Part shown: positions 1 through 10,516 of the stretch, in pieces
Position numbering within the stretch: the first letter of the stretch is position 1
How the letters are laid out: every line of letters begins with the position of its first letter
NCBI RefSeq assembly: GCF_024055575.1
Contig: NZ_JAMXOE010000011.1
Span: 1 to 64,000 of the forward strand
DNA: 64,000 nt
Source of the DNA: Mucilaginibacter flavidus
Lineage (GTDB): Bacteria > Bacteroidota > Bacteroidia > Sphingobacteriales > Sphingobacteriaceae
Reading direction: 5' to 3'
Notes under the pieces: model-generated
What the model saw: the letters and a program-made list of their open reading frames with translations, nothing else
Databases searched by the model: none
What the model was told of the DNA's origin: nothing
Position numbers and translations under genes: made by a program

Positions 1-3000
1 GCTAGTGTAGTAACCTGGCTGTAAATTGTTGCCGGCACCGCACCGCCGGTATTGGTGGGCGATAGTGCGGCTATCGGGCTTCCGGTTAAATATGTGTGGG
101 GTGTTGTGTAGCTGATGTTTGGAACGCCCGGGTTCACTGTAATATTTACCATTGCGGTGTTACTACCCCCCACATTATATGCCGTTACAGTATAACCGCT
201 CGCTGGGCTAACTATAATTGGGGAACCGCTAATGGTGCCGGTTACGCCGTCAAATGTTAGTCCCGCAGGTAGGGCATTTATATAAAAGCCACCAACCGGG
301 GTAATTTGTTTAACCTTGCCGCTGCCAAACTCAGCAGCGAAAACGTTGCCCGCTCCATCAACCGCTACCCCGGTTGGTCCTGCAAAACCAGAGCCTATAC
401 TAATAAGCGAATTACTGCCAACAGGCATCTCGTATATTGCTTTGTCGCCCAAAGCAGCAATAAACACGTTTCCTGCACCATCAACGGCTACGCCGTATGG
501 TTGATTAAGGCCTGCTTTTAAAGTAACTACCGGGCTGCCATCAAACGGAATTTTCTTTATTGCGCTGTTACCTTCATCGGCTACATAAACGTTCCCTATA
601 GCATCGCAGGCCAAACTTGCACCAAGGTTTACATTAAAAGCAACATTAACGGTTGCGCCACCTCCTGCAGGGATCTTTTTAACAATATTGTTATTCTGAT
701 CGCTTACGTAAACATTGCCCGCTGCATCAACAGCTACGCCATATGGCGAATTAAAACCAGAACCAATAATTACTGTAGAGCCGTCGGCCGCAAGGATCTC
801 TTTTATTGCATGATTTCCAAAATCAGCTACATACACATTTCCGGCGCCGTCAACCGCCACACCGCTTGGAAGGGTAAAGCCAGTCCCTATACTTATGGGC
901 GCACCACCGCCCGCCGGAACTTTTTTTACGGTATTATTGCCACGGTCGGCAACATAAATATTCCCAAGGGCATCTGTTGCTACATTAATAGGGTTTGCAA
1001 ACCCGGAGCCTACATCGGTAGTGTTGCTCCCATAACCAGTAGCGCCAACCCCATTACTTACTGGCGTCAACGGTGCAATAGTAACACCTGAATGAAATGT
1101 TTTAGCACCCCCGTAACTTAATGTCGGCGGGAGTATCAGATTAACCTTTAAATTAACAGTTGTATTGTTCGATGCGCTGGCATTATACCCGGTAACCGTA
1201 TAGTTTGTGGCCGGGCTGCCTGCCTTTGGGGTGCCGCTGATGGCACCTGTATTATTATTGAGATTTAACCCGGCAGGTAAAAATGGCGTTATGAAAAACC
1301 CCCCAACAGGCATGATCTTTTTAACAGCGCCGTTTAAATTATCGGCAACATAAACGTTACCCAAGCCATCTGCCGCCACGCCAAAAGTATGATTGAAACC
1401 GGAGCCTATTGAGATTGTGGCTCCGCCGCCGGCAGGGATCATTTTTACTGCGCTATTGTTAAAATCGCCTACAAAAACATTGCCTGCGGCATCAACCGCC
1501 ACGCCCGATGGCCCACTGAAACCAGAACCTATTGAAACCGGGGCGCCGCCGCCAACCGGTATTTTTTTTACAGCATTATTGCCATTGTCACCAACGTATA
1601 TATTTCCGGCTGCATCAATAGCCAGGCCGGCTGGCGACACAAACCCCGAGCCTAATATTACCGGGGCACCACCGCCCACGGGTATTTTTGTTACAGTATT
1701 GTTTACAGCATCGGCAACCAGCACATTGCCAGCCGGGTCCACGGCAACAGCAATAGGATCGGGGAAGGCTGGCCCTATAGCAACAGTGGCGCCACCGCCA
1801 ACCGGTATTTTGTATACTTTGCCATTACCATTATCGGCTACAAAAACATTACCAAGGGTATCAACCGCCACACCAATAGGATTGTTTATGCCACTGCCTA
1901 TAACTACTGGGCTGCCACCTGCAGCCGGGACCTTTTTTACAAGGCCATTACCTGTATCTGCTACATAAATATTGCCTGAGGCATCAACCGCTACACCCAG
2001 TGGGGTTACGAAGCCCGACCCAACAGCAACCGGAGTGCCTGTATAAGCAAAGGCTGATACATTGGTGCTGGTTGGCGTGAGCTGCGGAACCGCAACATTA
2101 ACAGTATAAACCTGCGGCCCGGCATAGTTTATTGTTGGTGGCGGGAACTGGTTTACCTTAATATTTACAATTGAACTGGTAGAAGTTGCTGTATTATACC
2201 CGGTGATAACATAGTCGGTAGCAGGGGTTGCAACGGTTGGTGTGCCGCTAATAGCACCCGTATTATTATCAAAATTTAAGCCGGCCGGTAACGAAGGACT
2301 TATATAATATCCTCCAACAGGTTTAATTGTTTTAATCGCATTGTTACCCCAATCCGCAACATATAAAATTCCGGCGCCGTCAACAGCTACATCATATGGA
2401 AGGCTTAATCCGGAACCAATTGTAATAACCGGGCCCCCATTTGAAGGTATTTCTTTTAAAAAGTTATTGTTTCTATCGGTGACAAATACATTGCCTGAAT
2501 TATCAACAGTCAAGCCGTACGGGCTTGTTATCCCAGAGCCTATTGTGACCTGGGTGCCATTACCTGCAGGGATTTTCTTTACCAATCCATTCCCGTAATC
2601 AGATGCATATACATTACCAAAAGCATCAACCGTTATATCGTAAGGAAAATTAAAGCCAGAGCCCAGATTTATCGGCGCTCCGCCGCCCACCGGGATTTCT
2701 TTCACCGCGTTGTGTCCCTGGTCTACAACATATACATTTCCTAATTTATCAACTGCTACACCCGTAGGGCTAAGGAACCCCGAGCCTAACGTTACCGGCG
2801 CTCCACCGCCAACGGGTATCTTTTTTACTGCATTGTTGCCGTAGTCTGCTACGTATACGTTACCCAATGCGTCAACAACTGCATTTTGAGGCTGCAGTAA
2901 CCCAGAACCAAGAGCGACATTTGCGCCAACCAGCGGGATCTTAGTGATCTGGAAGTTTGATTGTGAGGTTACATATAAAACACCCACATTGTCGGCAGAT

Positions 3001-5342
3001 ACACCATATGGTTTAGTGAAAGCGTGCGCTATAACCGGCGTGCTGCTATAACCTGCTACCGCAACCCCATTATTTACCGGCACAACCGGCGTTACAGCGG
3101 TACCTACTGAAAAAGTTTGAGGTGAGTTGTACGTTATGTTAAGTCCGCTTACCGAAATATTAACGTTGGTTGAGTTGCTGCCGCCTGCGTTGTACGCTGT
3201 TACCGGATAGTTTGTCACCGGACTTCCTGTAACCGTGGGCAGGCCGCTGATAATACCCGTAGCATTGTCGAAACTTAACCCCCCAGGTAAGGTTTTACCA
3301 ATATAATATCCGCCTGTAGGTTTAATTTGTTTAACGGCAGCGCTGTTGTAATCGGCCACAAATACATTTCCGAAAGCATCGGTAGCCACCCCGGTTGGAA
3401 GGTTGAAGCCTGAACCGATTATAGTTCCGCCACCACCGGCTGCAGGGAACCTTTTAATTGCATTATTTCCCGCATCAGCCACAAAAACATTACCGGCAGG
3501 ATCTACTGCTACACCGTATGGGGAACTAAAACTACTGGCGACTATAACATTAGCACCGCCTCCGCCAGCAGCAAACTTTTTCACGGTATTGGTACTACCA
3601 TCCCCAACAAATACGTTACCAAACGCATCTACCGCGATACCTAGGGGATTGGTAATGCTACCCAGTCCAACAGTTCCTCCGCCATTTGGGTATATCTCCT
3701 TTATTGCATTATTGCCGTTATCGGACGCGTATACGTTACCTGCTGCATCAACCGCGACGGCGTAAGGATGGACGATGCCCGCGCTTATTATAATAGGGGT
3801 ATTACTTCCAAAAGGGATTTTCTTTATGGCGTTATTGCCATAGTCAGATACATAAACATTACCGGCGGCGTCAACAGCTACGCCGTCGGGCCCACTAAAC
3901 CCGGAACCTATAGTAACCGGTGCGCCGCCACCGACTGGTATCTTCTTTACCAGGTTGTTGGCAAAATCGGCCATGTAAACATTGCCAAATATATCCACAG
4001 CTACACCACGCGAGGTGCTGAAGCCCGAGCCTAAGGTTACTGTAGTGCTGCTGTAAGCGAGCGCTGCTACCCCGGCACTTGTTGGCGCCAATGAGGGGAT
4101 TGCCACCCCAGACACATATGCCGGAGGGTTTGTGTAACTTAAGCTCAACGCATTAATTTGAATGCTAAACGCGGTTGAGCTACTGCCTGTGCTGTTGTAT
4201 GCAGATACAAAATAGCTTGTCGCCGGGGTTATGGCCGTTGGTGTCCCGGTGATGTTACCCGTGGCATTATCAAAAGTTAAGCCGGCAGGGAGTGCAGGGT
4301 TAATATAATAGCCGCCCACCGGTTTAATTTCATTTAAGGTTCCGCTGGCATAATCGGCAACAAACACGTTGCCGGCGCCGTCGACGGCAACACCCGTTAC
4401 CGTGTTAAAACCGCTGTTTAAAGTAATGGTAGCGCCCCCGTTTACTAAAATTTCTTTTACGGCATCATGGCTGTAATCGGCTACAAAAACATTCCCTGTA
4501 TTGTCAACCGCAACGCCATATGGGCTGCTAAATCCGGTACCGATTAGAACCGGCGCACCGCCGCCAACGGGAATCTTTTTTATATTGCTTGCGGTATAAT
4601 CAGCCACATAAACATTGCCCGCTGCGTCTACAGCAACACCTGCCGGGTTAGTAAAGCCTGAGCCAACAACTACAGTGGCACCACCAACTGCATTTATCTT
4701 TTTTACTGCACCGTGGTTATAATCCGCCACAAAAACATTGCCGGCTGCATCTGCTGCCACACCATACGGGTTACCGAAGCCGGTGCCGATACTAACAGGC
4801 GCGCCACCGCCAACAGGTACCTTTTTTACAAGGCTATGCCCATAATCTGCTACATAAATATTTCCGGCGCCGTCAACTGCAACGCCGGTTGGGTTCAAAA
4901 AACCCGAGCCAATAGTAACTGCCGCTCCACCACCCACGGGTATTTCCTTTACTACACTATTTGAAAAATCGGCGATATAAACATTCCCTGTTGCGTCGGT
5001 ACATACGCCACGTATGGCGCCAAAACCGGTTGCCGCACTCACCAGGCCACTACTATAGCCCAGCGGATCGACGCCTGAACTTTGCGGCGACAGTGTTGCT
5101 ATTGCGTTACCGATGATATAGGTATGTGGGCTGCTATAACTGATAACAGGTGCCGTAAAAGCGTCTGATTTACCCGTTTTTCTCCTGGTTTTATGGTATC
5201 CCGAATATTTAAGCGCGGGTTTTACTGCTGCGTAAAGTTTATAACTCAGGCAAAGCAATAAAGCAAAAGCTACAAGCTTTAAATAGCCGAGAGGCGTAGC
5301 TTTGCTGAAATGATTTTTTTTGATAAGTAAAGGTGTTTTCAT
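1..5342 (-). CDS. Giant secreted NHL-propeller / Ig-like repeat protein (3' end outside window)
   Basis: The reading frame is open from the ATG at 5340-5342 to the left edge, giving at least 1,780 codons with no stop reached. The N-terminus has a basic stretch, a hydrophobic segment at about residues 20-38 ending in an Ala-rich site, and then exported sequence. The rest is built of units of about 1.0 kb. Each unit has six NHL-type repeats of 41 residues (core G-V-A-V-D-x-A-G-N-V-Y-V-A-D, spaced 123 bp) followed by an Ig-like 'putative Ig' segment (LPAGL-x-FD...GTP). Repeat cores lie near 4981-4365, 3981-3366, 2981-2366, 1971-1356 and 960-345. Ig-like segments lie near 4140-4320, 3140-3320, 2155-2330, 1141-1310 and 121-300. 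NHL repeats usually form beta-propellers, so each unit should fold as one six-bladed propeller plus one Ig-like domain. Its function is unknown; adhesion or surface display is a guess. No C-terminal sorting domain can be seen because the end is missing. Confidence 0.9.
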   Translation of the reverse strand, partial: MKTPLLIKKNHFSKATPLGYLKLVAFALLLCLSYKLYAAVKPALKYSGYHKTRRKTGKSDAFTAPVISYSSPHTYIIGNAIATLSPQSSGVDPLGYSSGLVSAATGFGAIRGVCTDATGNVYIADFSNSVVKEIPVGGGAAVTIGSGFLNPTGVAVDGAGNIYVADYGHSLVKKVPVGGGAPVSIGTGFGNPYGVAADAAGNVFVADYNHGAVKKINAVGGATVVVGSGFTNPAGVAVDAAGNVYVADYTASNIKKIPVGGGAPVLIGTGFSSPYGVAVDNTGNVFVADYSHDAVKEILVNGGATITLNSGFNTVTGVAVDGAGNVFVADYASGTLNEIKPVGGYYINPALPAGLTFDNATGNITGTPTAITPATSYFVSAYNSTGSSSTAFSIQINALSLSYTNPPAYVSGVAIPSLAPTSAGVAALAYSSTTVTLGSGFSTSRGVAVDIFGNVYMADFANNLVKKIPVGGGAPVTIGSGFSGPDGVAVDAAGNVYVSDYGNNAIKKIPFGSNTPIIISAGIVHPYAVAVDAAGNVYASDNGNNAIKEIYPNGGGTVGLGSITNPLGIAVDAFGNVFVGDGSTNTVKKFAAGGGGANVIVASSFSSPYGVAVDPAGNVFVADAGNNAIKRFPAAGGGGTIIGSGFNLPTGVATDAFGNVFVADYNSAAVKQIKPTGGYYIGKTLPGGLSFDNATGIISGLPTVTGSPVTNYPVTAYNAGGSNSTNVNISVSGLNITYNSPQTFSVGTAVTPVVPVNNGVAVAGYSSTPVIAHAFTKPYGVSADNVGVLYVTSQSNFQITKIPLVGANVALGSGLLQPQNAVVDALGNVYVADYGNNAVKKIPVGGGAPVTLGSGFLSPTGVAVDKLGNVYVVDQGHNAVKEIPVGGGAPINLGSGFNFPYDITVDAFGNVYASDYGNGLVKKIPAGNGTQVTIGSGITSPYGLTVDNSGNVFVTDRNNNFLKEIPSNGGPVITIGSGLSLPYDVAVDGAGILYVADWGNNAIKTIKPVGGYYISPSLPAGLNFDNNTGAISGTPTVATPATDYVITGYNTATSTSSIVNIKVNQFPPPTINYAGPQVYTVNVAVPQLTPTSTNVSAFAYTGTPVAVGSGFVTPLGVAVDASGNIYVADTGNGLVKKVPAAGGSPVVIGSGINNPIGVAVDTLGNVFVADNGNGKVYKIPVGGGATVAIGPAFPDPIAVAVDPAGNVLVADAVNNTVTKIPVGGGAPVILGSGFVSPAGLAIDAAGNIYVGDNGNNAVKKIPVGGGAPVSIGSGFSGPSGVAVDAAGNVFVGDFNNSAVKMIPAGGGATISIGSGFNHTFGVAADGLGNVYVADNLNGAVKKIMPVGGFFITPFLPAGLNLNNNTGAISGTPKAGSPATNYTVTGYNASASNNTTVNLKVNLILPPTLSYGGAKTFHSGVTIAPLTPVSNGVGATGYGSNTTDVGSGFANPINVATDALGNIYVADRGNNTVKKVPAGGGAPISIGTGFTLPSGVAVDGAGNVYVADFGNHAIKEILAADGSTVIIGSGFNSPYGVAVDAAGNVYVSDQNNNIVKKIPAGGGATVNVAFNVNLGASLACDAIGNVYVADEGNSAIKKIPFDGSPVVTLKAGLNQPYGVAVDGAGNVFIAALGDKAIYEMPVGSNSLISIGSGFAGPTGVAVDGAGNVFAAEFGSGKVKQITPVGGFYINALPAGLTFDGVTGTISGSPIIVSPASGYTVTAYNVGGSNTAMVNITVNPGVPNISYTTPHTYLTGSPIAALSPTNTGGAVPATIYSQVTTL

Positions 5343-5639
5343 GGTACTATTTTAGTATTGGTGAGGTGATGATTTTAATTTAAAATTGTATTGAATGTGC
5401 TGATAGGTAGATTTTTGGTTTAATAAGATGAAAATGGCTAACGGACCCTTTACAGGCTGAAACGTTAGTTGCTATTTAAGGGGTGAAAATCAGTAAATTA
5501 CGGGTGCTCATCAATCATATGAGCTTATGATTTTGAAGAGGACCTGAATTCGGACATTTACTTATTTGTTAAAAAACAGCATCGGTATAATTTTTTTTAA
5601 TTCAGGCAGTTTTAGTACCATTATTTCCGGAGAAACAGA

Positions 5640-6503
5640 ATGACTTTCCGGTTAATTCAATCAATCCCTTACACAACTATGGTTAAACAATTTCAAACAA
5701 CCCGTAACCGTGCCCTTATCTTCAATTGGGTTTTTATTGTCGGGCTGACAGTATTGGCGCTCAACGATCAATACCTTAAATGGACATTCGGCAACTGGAT
5801 CACAGGGAAAATATCTGACTTTGCGGGGTTACTGATTTTCCCCATGTTCCTGCAATTCTTATTCCCGCGCATTTCGCGGGTTTCGGTTATAATAACAGGT
5901 GCGTTATTTGTTTTTTGGAAATTGCCCATTTCCGAAAATTTTATCCATGCCTACAATAAAGTTGCCCTTATTCCAATTACCAGGACGATTGATTACAGCG
6001 ATTTTGTTGCCCTGTTAATTCTGCCTTTAGCCTGGTATTTGATAGGGCGGATTGATAGTTACCGGATAGGCCGCATTTCGCCTGCTTTTGCTGCCTGTTT
6101 AATTGCTACGCCGGCCGCAGTGGTATTTATGGCTACCTCGCCGCCCGTCAGTTTTTATATGCAACCAGGAGGCGATATCCATATAGGTAAATCATACCGG
6201 TTAAAAGTAAGTGAGGACGAAGCGTTGGCAAAGTTTAAGGCAATAGGCTTTACCGTAGAGCCTGATACGACGCAGCACGAATCTGGCAGGGCCGACTATT
6301 ACCTGATGAAAAACGTTGTTTTAAACGCTGGAAAGGATACAATTGAAACCATTCAATTTGGTTTTTTGGGTAAGGTGAAAAAGCCTTTGCTACTTATAAA
6401 TAACGTAAAACTGAAAAAGGGCAGCACCCTGACCGATTTAGAAGGGTTAAAAAAATACTATCGCAAGCTTATCCGTTCAGGCATTGTTAACGAGGTAAAA
6501 TAG
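5640..6503 (+). CDS. Conserved-type membrane protein of unknown function
   Basis: This 287-residue protein is not one I recognise. About five hydrophobic segments (roughly residues 26-42, 60-76, 79-96, 120-138 and 146-166) are followed by a soluble C-terminal domain of about 115 residues. Charged FGNWITGKISDFAG and YSDFVALL motifs sit between the membrane segments. The first ATG is supported by a GGAGA sequence at 5629-5633, six bases upstream; Met14 is a possible alternative start. It is divergent from the giant NHL protein and convergent with the response regulator at 6543. Confidence 0.75.
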   Translation: MTFRLIQSIPYTTMVKQFQTTRNRALIFNWVFIVGLTVLALNDQYLKWTFGNWITGKISDFAGLLIFPMFLQFLFPRISRVSVIITGALFVFWKLPISENFIHAYNKVALIPITRTIDYSDFVALLILPLAWYLIGRIDSYRIGRISPAFAACLIATPAAVVFMATSPPVSFYMQPGGDIHIGKSYRLKVSEDEALAKFKAIGFTVEPDTTQHESGRADYYLMKNVVLNAGKDTIETIQFGFLGKVKKPLLLINNVKLKKGSTLTDLEGLKKYYRKLIRSGIVNEVK

Positions 6504-6542
6504 AGAGATGGTTAACCATAACTTGCCTGCACCGGACAGAGT

Positions 6543-7190
6543 TTACATCGTATCGTTAACCAAATGCTCGCGGATAGCTTTAGCAACCGCTTCGGATTTT
6601 GAGTTAACATGTAGTTTTTTATAAATATTGCTGATGTGCGTGCAAACTGTGCCCATGCTTATAAAGCAATTGGCCGCAATCATTTTATAGCTGTCGCCTT
6701 TTACAAGGCAGCCAAGAACATCTTTCTCTCGCGTTGACAAGTCATATCCATTTTCGACGATGTTTTTCTTCTCGCTAAAAAACTCAAGTACCCTGCGGGC
6801 TATGCTGGCATTCATAGGGGCGCCACCCTGGCTTACTTCGGTAATAGCCTCCATTATTTTGGCAGGCGTGGTTTTTTTAAGCAGGTAACCGGTAGCGCCG
6901 GATTGCAGCGCATCAAAGATTTTTACACTGTCATCGTACGATGTAAGGATGAGGACATTAATTTCCGGGTGATGGCTTTTTATGAGGGCGGTAGCTTCAA
7001 TGCCGTTAAGACCCGGCATATCAATATCCATCAATATTACGTCAGTTGGGTCGTTTCGCAAATGCTCCAGCACATTATTGCAATCAGGATAAACACCCGA
7101 AACAGTGAAGCCGGGCGTAGCAGAGATAAGGTAAAATAAACCATCCCGCAATGCATTGTTATCATCAAATACCGAAACCCTGATGTCCAA
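6543..7190 (-). CDS. NarL/FixJ-family response regulator
   Basis: The protein has 215 residues: a receiver domain at about 1-122 and a LuxR-type helix-turn-helix at about 148-210. The phosphoacceptor is Asp55 in the LMDIDMPG motif, with acidic Asp9/Asp10 and a conserved Lys in LLKK near residue 105. The HTH carries the usual LSTREKDVLGCL and GTVCTHISNIYKKL signatures. It lies 58 bp downstream of the propeller histidine kinase on the same strand, so the two are the probable cognate pair and likely co-transcribed. It would act as a DNA-binding transcription regulator; its targets are not evident. Confidence 0.92.
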   Translation of the reverse strand: MDIRVSVFDDNNALRDGLFYLISATPGFTVSGVYPDCNNVLEHLRNDPTDVILMDIDMPGLNGIEATALIKSHHPEINVLILTSYDDSVKIFDALQSGATGYLLKKTTPAKIMEAITEVSQGGAPMNASIARRVLEFFSEKKNIVENGYDLSTREKDVLGCLVKGDSYKMIAANCFISMGTVCTHISNIYKKLHVNSKSEAVAKAIREHLVNDTM

Positions 7191-7248
7191 ATTGTAAATA
7201 ATTAATGGGTAAATATAACTTTGCTTAATTCATCGTTCAATCATATGT

Positions 7249-10230
7249 CTATATGATATTGACTACCAGCCTGGTAACTGTGCCCTTGTCCGGCTCCGAA
7301 ATAACTTCAATAACGCCGTCAATTTCAGCAGCACGCTTCTTTATATTTTTAAGCCCGTTGCGGTTGCTTTTTGCATTAATATCAAAGCCTTTGCCATTGT
7401 CGCTTATGGTTAATTCAAGGTGATTATTCAGCCTGGTTACTGTTATTTTAATGGCCGTGCATTCAGCATGTTTAAGTATATTGTTGATACACTCCTTAAA
7501 AATCATGAAGATGTTTTTGCGGGCTTCCATTTTAACACGTGCGCTTAGTATATCTTCCTGTATATCTATATAAAAATTGATGTTGCTTGCTTCAAGCAAG
7601 GGTATGGCAAACTCGCGCATGCGCACTGCCAAATCGTTAAAGTGATCGTTTTGAGGGTTTACGGCCCAAATAATATCGTCCATCGCCTCAAGCATTGTCT
7701 GCGAGTGGTGCGAAATATGTCCTATCACCTCGCGTGTTTGCTCAGGCGGCAATTTTTGTTGCAGCTGCTTATCCGCCACATCACTAAAAATTGAAATACT
7801 GCTTAGCGCTGAGCCGATGTCGTCATGGAAATCGGAAGCGATCCGTTCACGTATCCGTTCAATTGCCAGTATGTGTTTTATTTTATACCGGTACAGCTGG
7901 TATAAACCAAATGCAATGACAAGTATAACTAATACCCTGAACCACCAGGTTTCCCAATAAGGTGGCGTAATGATAAAACTGAAAGAAGCAAGATGGTTAT
8001 TCCACACACCATTTTTATTGCCGCATTGTACAAAAAAGGTATAGTCGCCGGGTGGCAGTTGCGTGTAGTTGGCATTGCGCTGCTCGTTAGCATATTGCCA
8101 CCTGTTACCGGCGCCACTAAGCCTGTAACGGAAATTTATATGGTCGGGGTCTGAATATAAAAACGATGTAAATGCTATATTGACTGAATTGTTTGAATGG
8201 GTAAAAGTCAAACTCCCGGCATCTTTTTGTGAAGGATATGGAAGAAACACCGGCTGGTTGTTCACATCAATTTTTTCGATTACCGGGTCGGATGGGGCAA
8301 GGTTGTTCTTTAAATCCTGCGTAAAATAGGCATAGCCATTGCCGAACCCGAAAATAATATCCTTGCCTAAAACGGCAAATGAAGAACTTGGGTAAATCTG
8401 CATCATCGAGGTTTCGTGTTCGGCCCTCGAAGAAGTGTGCGTTTTTAAATCATAATTTAATATACCGGCCTCGGTACCGGCCCAAATCATGTTGTTTATG
8501 CAGATAACGTTTTCGCAGCCAGGCCTGTGCAGCCCGGCTAAGGAGTTTACTATTGTGAACTGTTTGGTTTCTGTATTAAAAATATTTATACCACTGCCTG
8601 CGGCACAAACTATTTGATTGCCGGGCACGGGGGCTATGTCAAAGAAAAAATAATCCGGTTTTTCCCCCTTTCCTCGATAGTTAACCGTTTTATTTGTGGT
8701 GGTATTGTAACTAAAAAGCCCGTCCCTTGATGCTGCCCAAACAATACCCTTATCATAAAACCCATTTAACAATATAAATTTAAGCCGGGTGTATGATTTG
8801 TCAGTTAGATTGTTCGCGGTAACCAATTTAAAATGCCGTGAGCCCAGTTCATATTTAAAAAGGCCCTTATCAGTAGTAATAAAACAAACGTTGTCACCTG
8901 CCGTAATAATTTTCCTGATGTTGCAAACCAGCGCAATTGAGTCGGGTACGGGCAGCTTTTGTTGAGACTGAATACCGTTATTTACATCCCATTCGACTAT
9001 CGCTTTTTTTGTCGCCAGCAAAAACCTGCTTTTTGATAGCTGCACAAAATCATTTATCCGCTTTATGGCGGGATTTGCGTCAAATGCCCTTTCAATTTTT
9101 TTTGTTTCCCAATTCACGCAAATCAACCCCTGGTTGTATGATGACATCCACACTTTTGTGCTGTCATATTTATCCTTTGCAATTTTGTTTATGCCTAACT
9201 CATCACTATTGCTTTTATTCAAAAAGCGCATTTTTAACTGCTGATTTACCACATCAAGCATACTTATACCAATTGATGTGCTTAGCCATAGCCGGCAGGT
9301 TTTATCAACATAAAATTTGGTTATTATATTGCTGGGGACGCTGTAAGGGTTGCTGTCATAGTGCATGTAAGTAAATTCAACCTTTTTTAAAGCCGTATTG
9401 TAAACAACAATACCCTTTCCCTCTGTTGCCATAAAAAGATACTTCTCTTCCTTGTCCTGCGGCAAAAAAACCAAGTCGTTTATGGCCGCATCTTTTACTC
9501 CATTGCTTACCGGTTCAAGGTCTGTCAAATTGTTGTATGAAAATAGCCCGTCAGACGTACCCAGGAAAATCTGATTGCCCGTTTTAATTATCGAAAAGGT
9601 TTTAATAAGTGTATGGTTATAAATCAGCGTATTGGTTTTATAAGTATCTGTTGCGATGTTGTAGATGTAAAATTTTTCGCGGCTCGACAGTAATACAGTA
9701 TTATCATCAAGCAGATAGGAGCACAAAGGATCTGTTACATTTTTAAGCGCTGTATATGATATTTTCAATGTTTTAAGGTCAAGCTTTGCCAATCCGTAAT
9801 CGCAGGCAAACCAGAGATTGTTTTTTTGCAGGCAATAAGAGTTAACGCTCGCTATATGATGTTTGGGGTCGGTTTTTATATAGATAAACTTACCGCTGGC
9901 ATCATCGTAATTGCATATCCCTAACGAACAAACCCATATTTTACCAGTATTATCAGCCTTTAGACTGGTGTAATTGCCACGCAGGCCACTGTTTGCCTGG
10001 TCAAAACTGTTATAATCCGTGGTTTTGTAACCATCGAAACGTTGCACTCCGCCGCTGCACGACCATACATAGCCGTGTTTGTCAAGGGCAATGTCGGCAA
10101 TTCCACGGCTGATAAAATGATTTTGACTGTTGAAATTTTCGAAACGCCAATCAGGATTTGGCGTAAATGACTGGGCCAAAAGCATGTACGGTAAAACGGA
10201 TATTAGTAAACTAAATATAAATTTCATCAT
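7249..10230 (-). CDS. Propeller-type sensor histidine kinase (Reg_prop / Y_Y_Y / HisKA_3)
   Basis: The 993-residue protein starts with a signal peptide (about 1-20). It has a long periplasmic region (about 30-690) of two-component-regulator-propeller repeats, recognised by recurring G-L/I-W-x-G/S-T/S stretches, then a Y_Y_Y domain (about 700-775). One membrane segment follows at about 780-800, then a HisKA_3 dimerisation domain with FHDDIGSALSSI (phospho-His in the FHDD motif) and an HATPase domain with ISDNGKGFD. Unlike Bacteroides hybrid two-component systems it has no fused receiver or AraC domain; the partner is the separate regulator just downstream. Family members commonly sense glycans or other periplasmic cues. 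The adjacent sugar transporter hints at a sugar-related signal, but that is inference. Confidence 0.92.
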   Translation of the reverse strand: MMKFIFSLLISVLPYMLLAQSFTPNPDWRFENFNSQNHFISRGIADIALDKHGYVWSCSGGVQRFDGYKTTDYNSFDQANSGLRGNYTSLKADNTGKIWVCSLGICNYDDASGKFIYIKTDPKHHIASVNSYCLQKNNLWFACDYGLAKLDLKTLKISYTALKNVTDPLCSYLLDDNTVLLSSREKFYIYNIATDTYKTNTLIYNHTLIKTFSIIKTGNQIFLGTSDGLFSYNNLTDLEPVSNGVKDAAINDLVFLPQDKEEKYLFMATEGKGIVVYNTALKKVEFTYMHYDSNPYSVPSNIITKFYVDKTCRLWLSTSIGISMLDVVNQQLKMRFLNKSNSDELGINKIAKDKYDSTKVWMSSYNQGLICVNWETKKIERAFDANPAIKRINDFVQLSKSRFLLATKKAIVEWDVNNGIQSQQKLPVPDSIALVCNIRKIITAGDNVCFITTDKGLFKYELGSRHFKLVTANNLTDKSYTRLKFILLNGFYDKGIVWAASRDGLFSYNTTTNKTVNYRGKGEKPDYFFFDIAPVPGNQIVCAAGSGINIFNTETKQFTIVNSLAGLHRPGCENVICINNMIWAGTEAGILNYDLKTHTSSRAEHETSMMQIYPSSSFAVLGKDIIFGFGNGYAYFTQDLKNNLAPSDPVIEKIDVNNQPVFLPYPSQKDAGSLTFTHSNNSVNIAFTSFLYSDPDHINFRYRLSGAGNRWQYANEQRNANYTQLPPGDYTFFVQCGNKNGVWNNHLASFSFIITPPYWETWWFRVLVILVIAFGLYQLYRYKIKHILAIERIRERIASDFHDDIGSALSSISIFSDVADKQLQQKLPPEQTREVIGHISHHSQTMLEAMDDIIWAVNPQNDHFNDLAVRMREFAIPLLEASNINFYIDIQEDILSARVKMEARKNIFMIFKECINNILKHAECTAIKITVTRLNNHLELTISDNGKGFDINAKSNRNGLKNIKKRAAEIDGVIEVISEPDKGTVTRLVVNII

Positions 10231-10466
10231 TACACATACCGGCTAAAACCGTGGCTATACAAAGTCATTTTAAATTTAGCATAATTATAAGTGATTGATT
10301 ATAAATAGCAAAATTTTTTGTTGGAGCGACGAATTGTTGAACCCGCTGAGAAAAAAACATGATAACAAACATTGCACGATTGAGGTAAGGCCTATAAAAA
10401 CGAAGGAAGAAAACACCTCGTTTGTATACCCTCAGGGAAAATAGAGGTGACGTTACCAAACGCAAA

Positions 10467-10493
10467 AGGCCCCGTATTCCGGGGCTTTTATTA
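10467..10493 (-). terminator. Intrinsic terminator after the sugar transporter
   Basis: A GC-rich hairpin (arms GGCCCCG and CGGGGCT with a four-base loop) is flanked by A and T runs. It lies 24 bp past the stop codon of the minus-strand transporter gene. Confidence 0.65.
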
Positions 10494-10516
10494 TTTGTAA
10501 CAGTTTGATTTATAAA

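Noticed and set aside
306..4964. Plus-strand open frames of 60-190 codons across 0.3-5 kb
   Set aside because: They are antisense to the NHL-repeat gene, repeat with its period, and are Pro/Ala/Thr-rich shadows of its GNVYVAD codons.
10265..10465. 66-codon minus-strand frame in the gap between the propeller kinase and the sugar transporter
   Set aside because: No protein-like features, runs up to the terminator hairpin, and no start signal; most likely non-coding.
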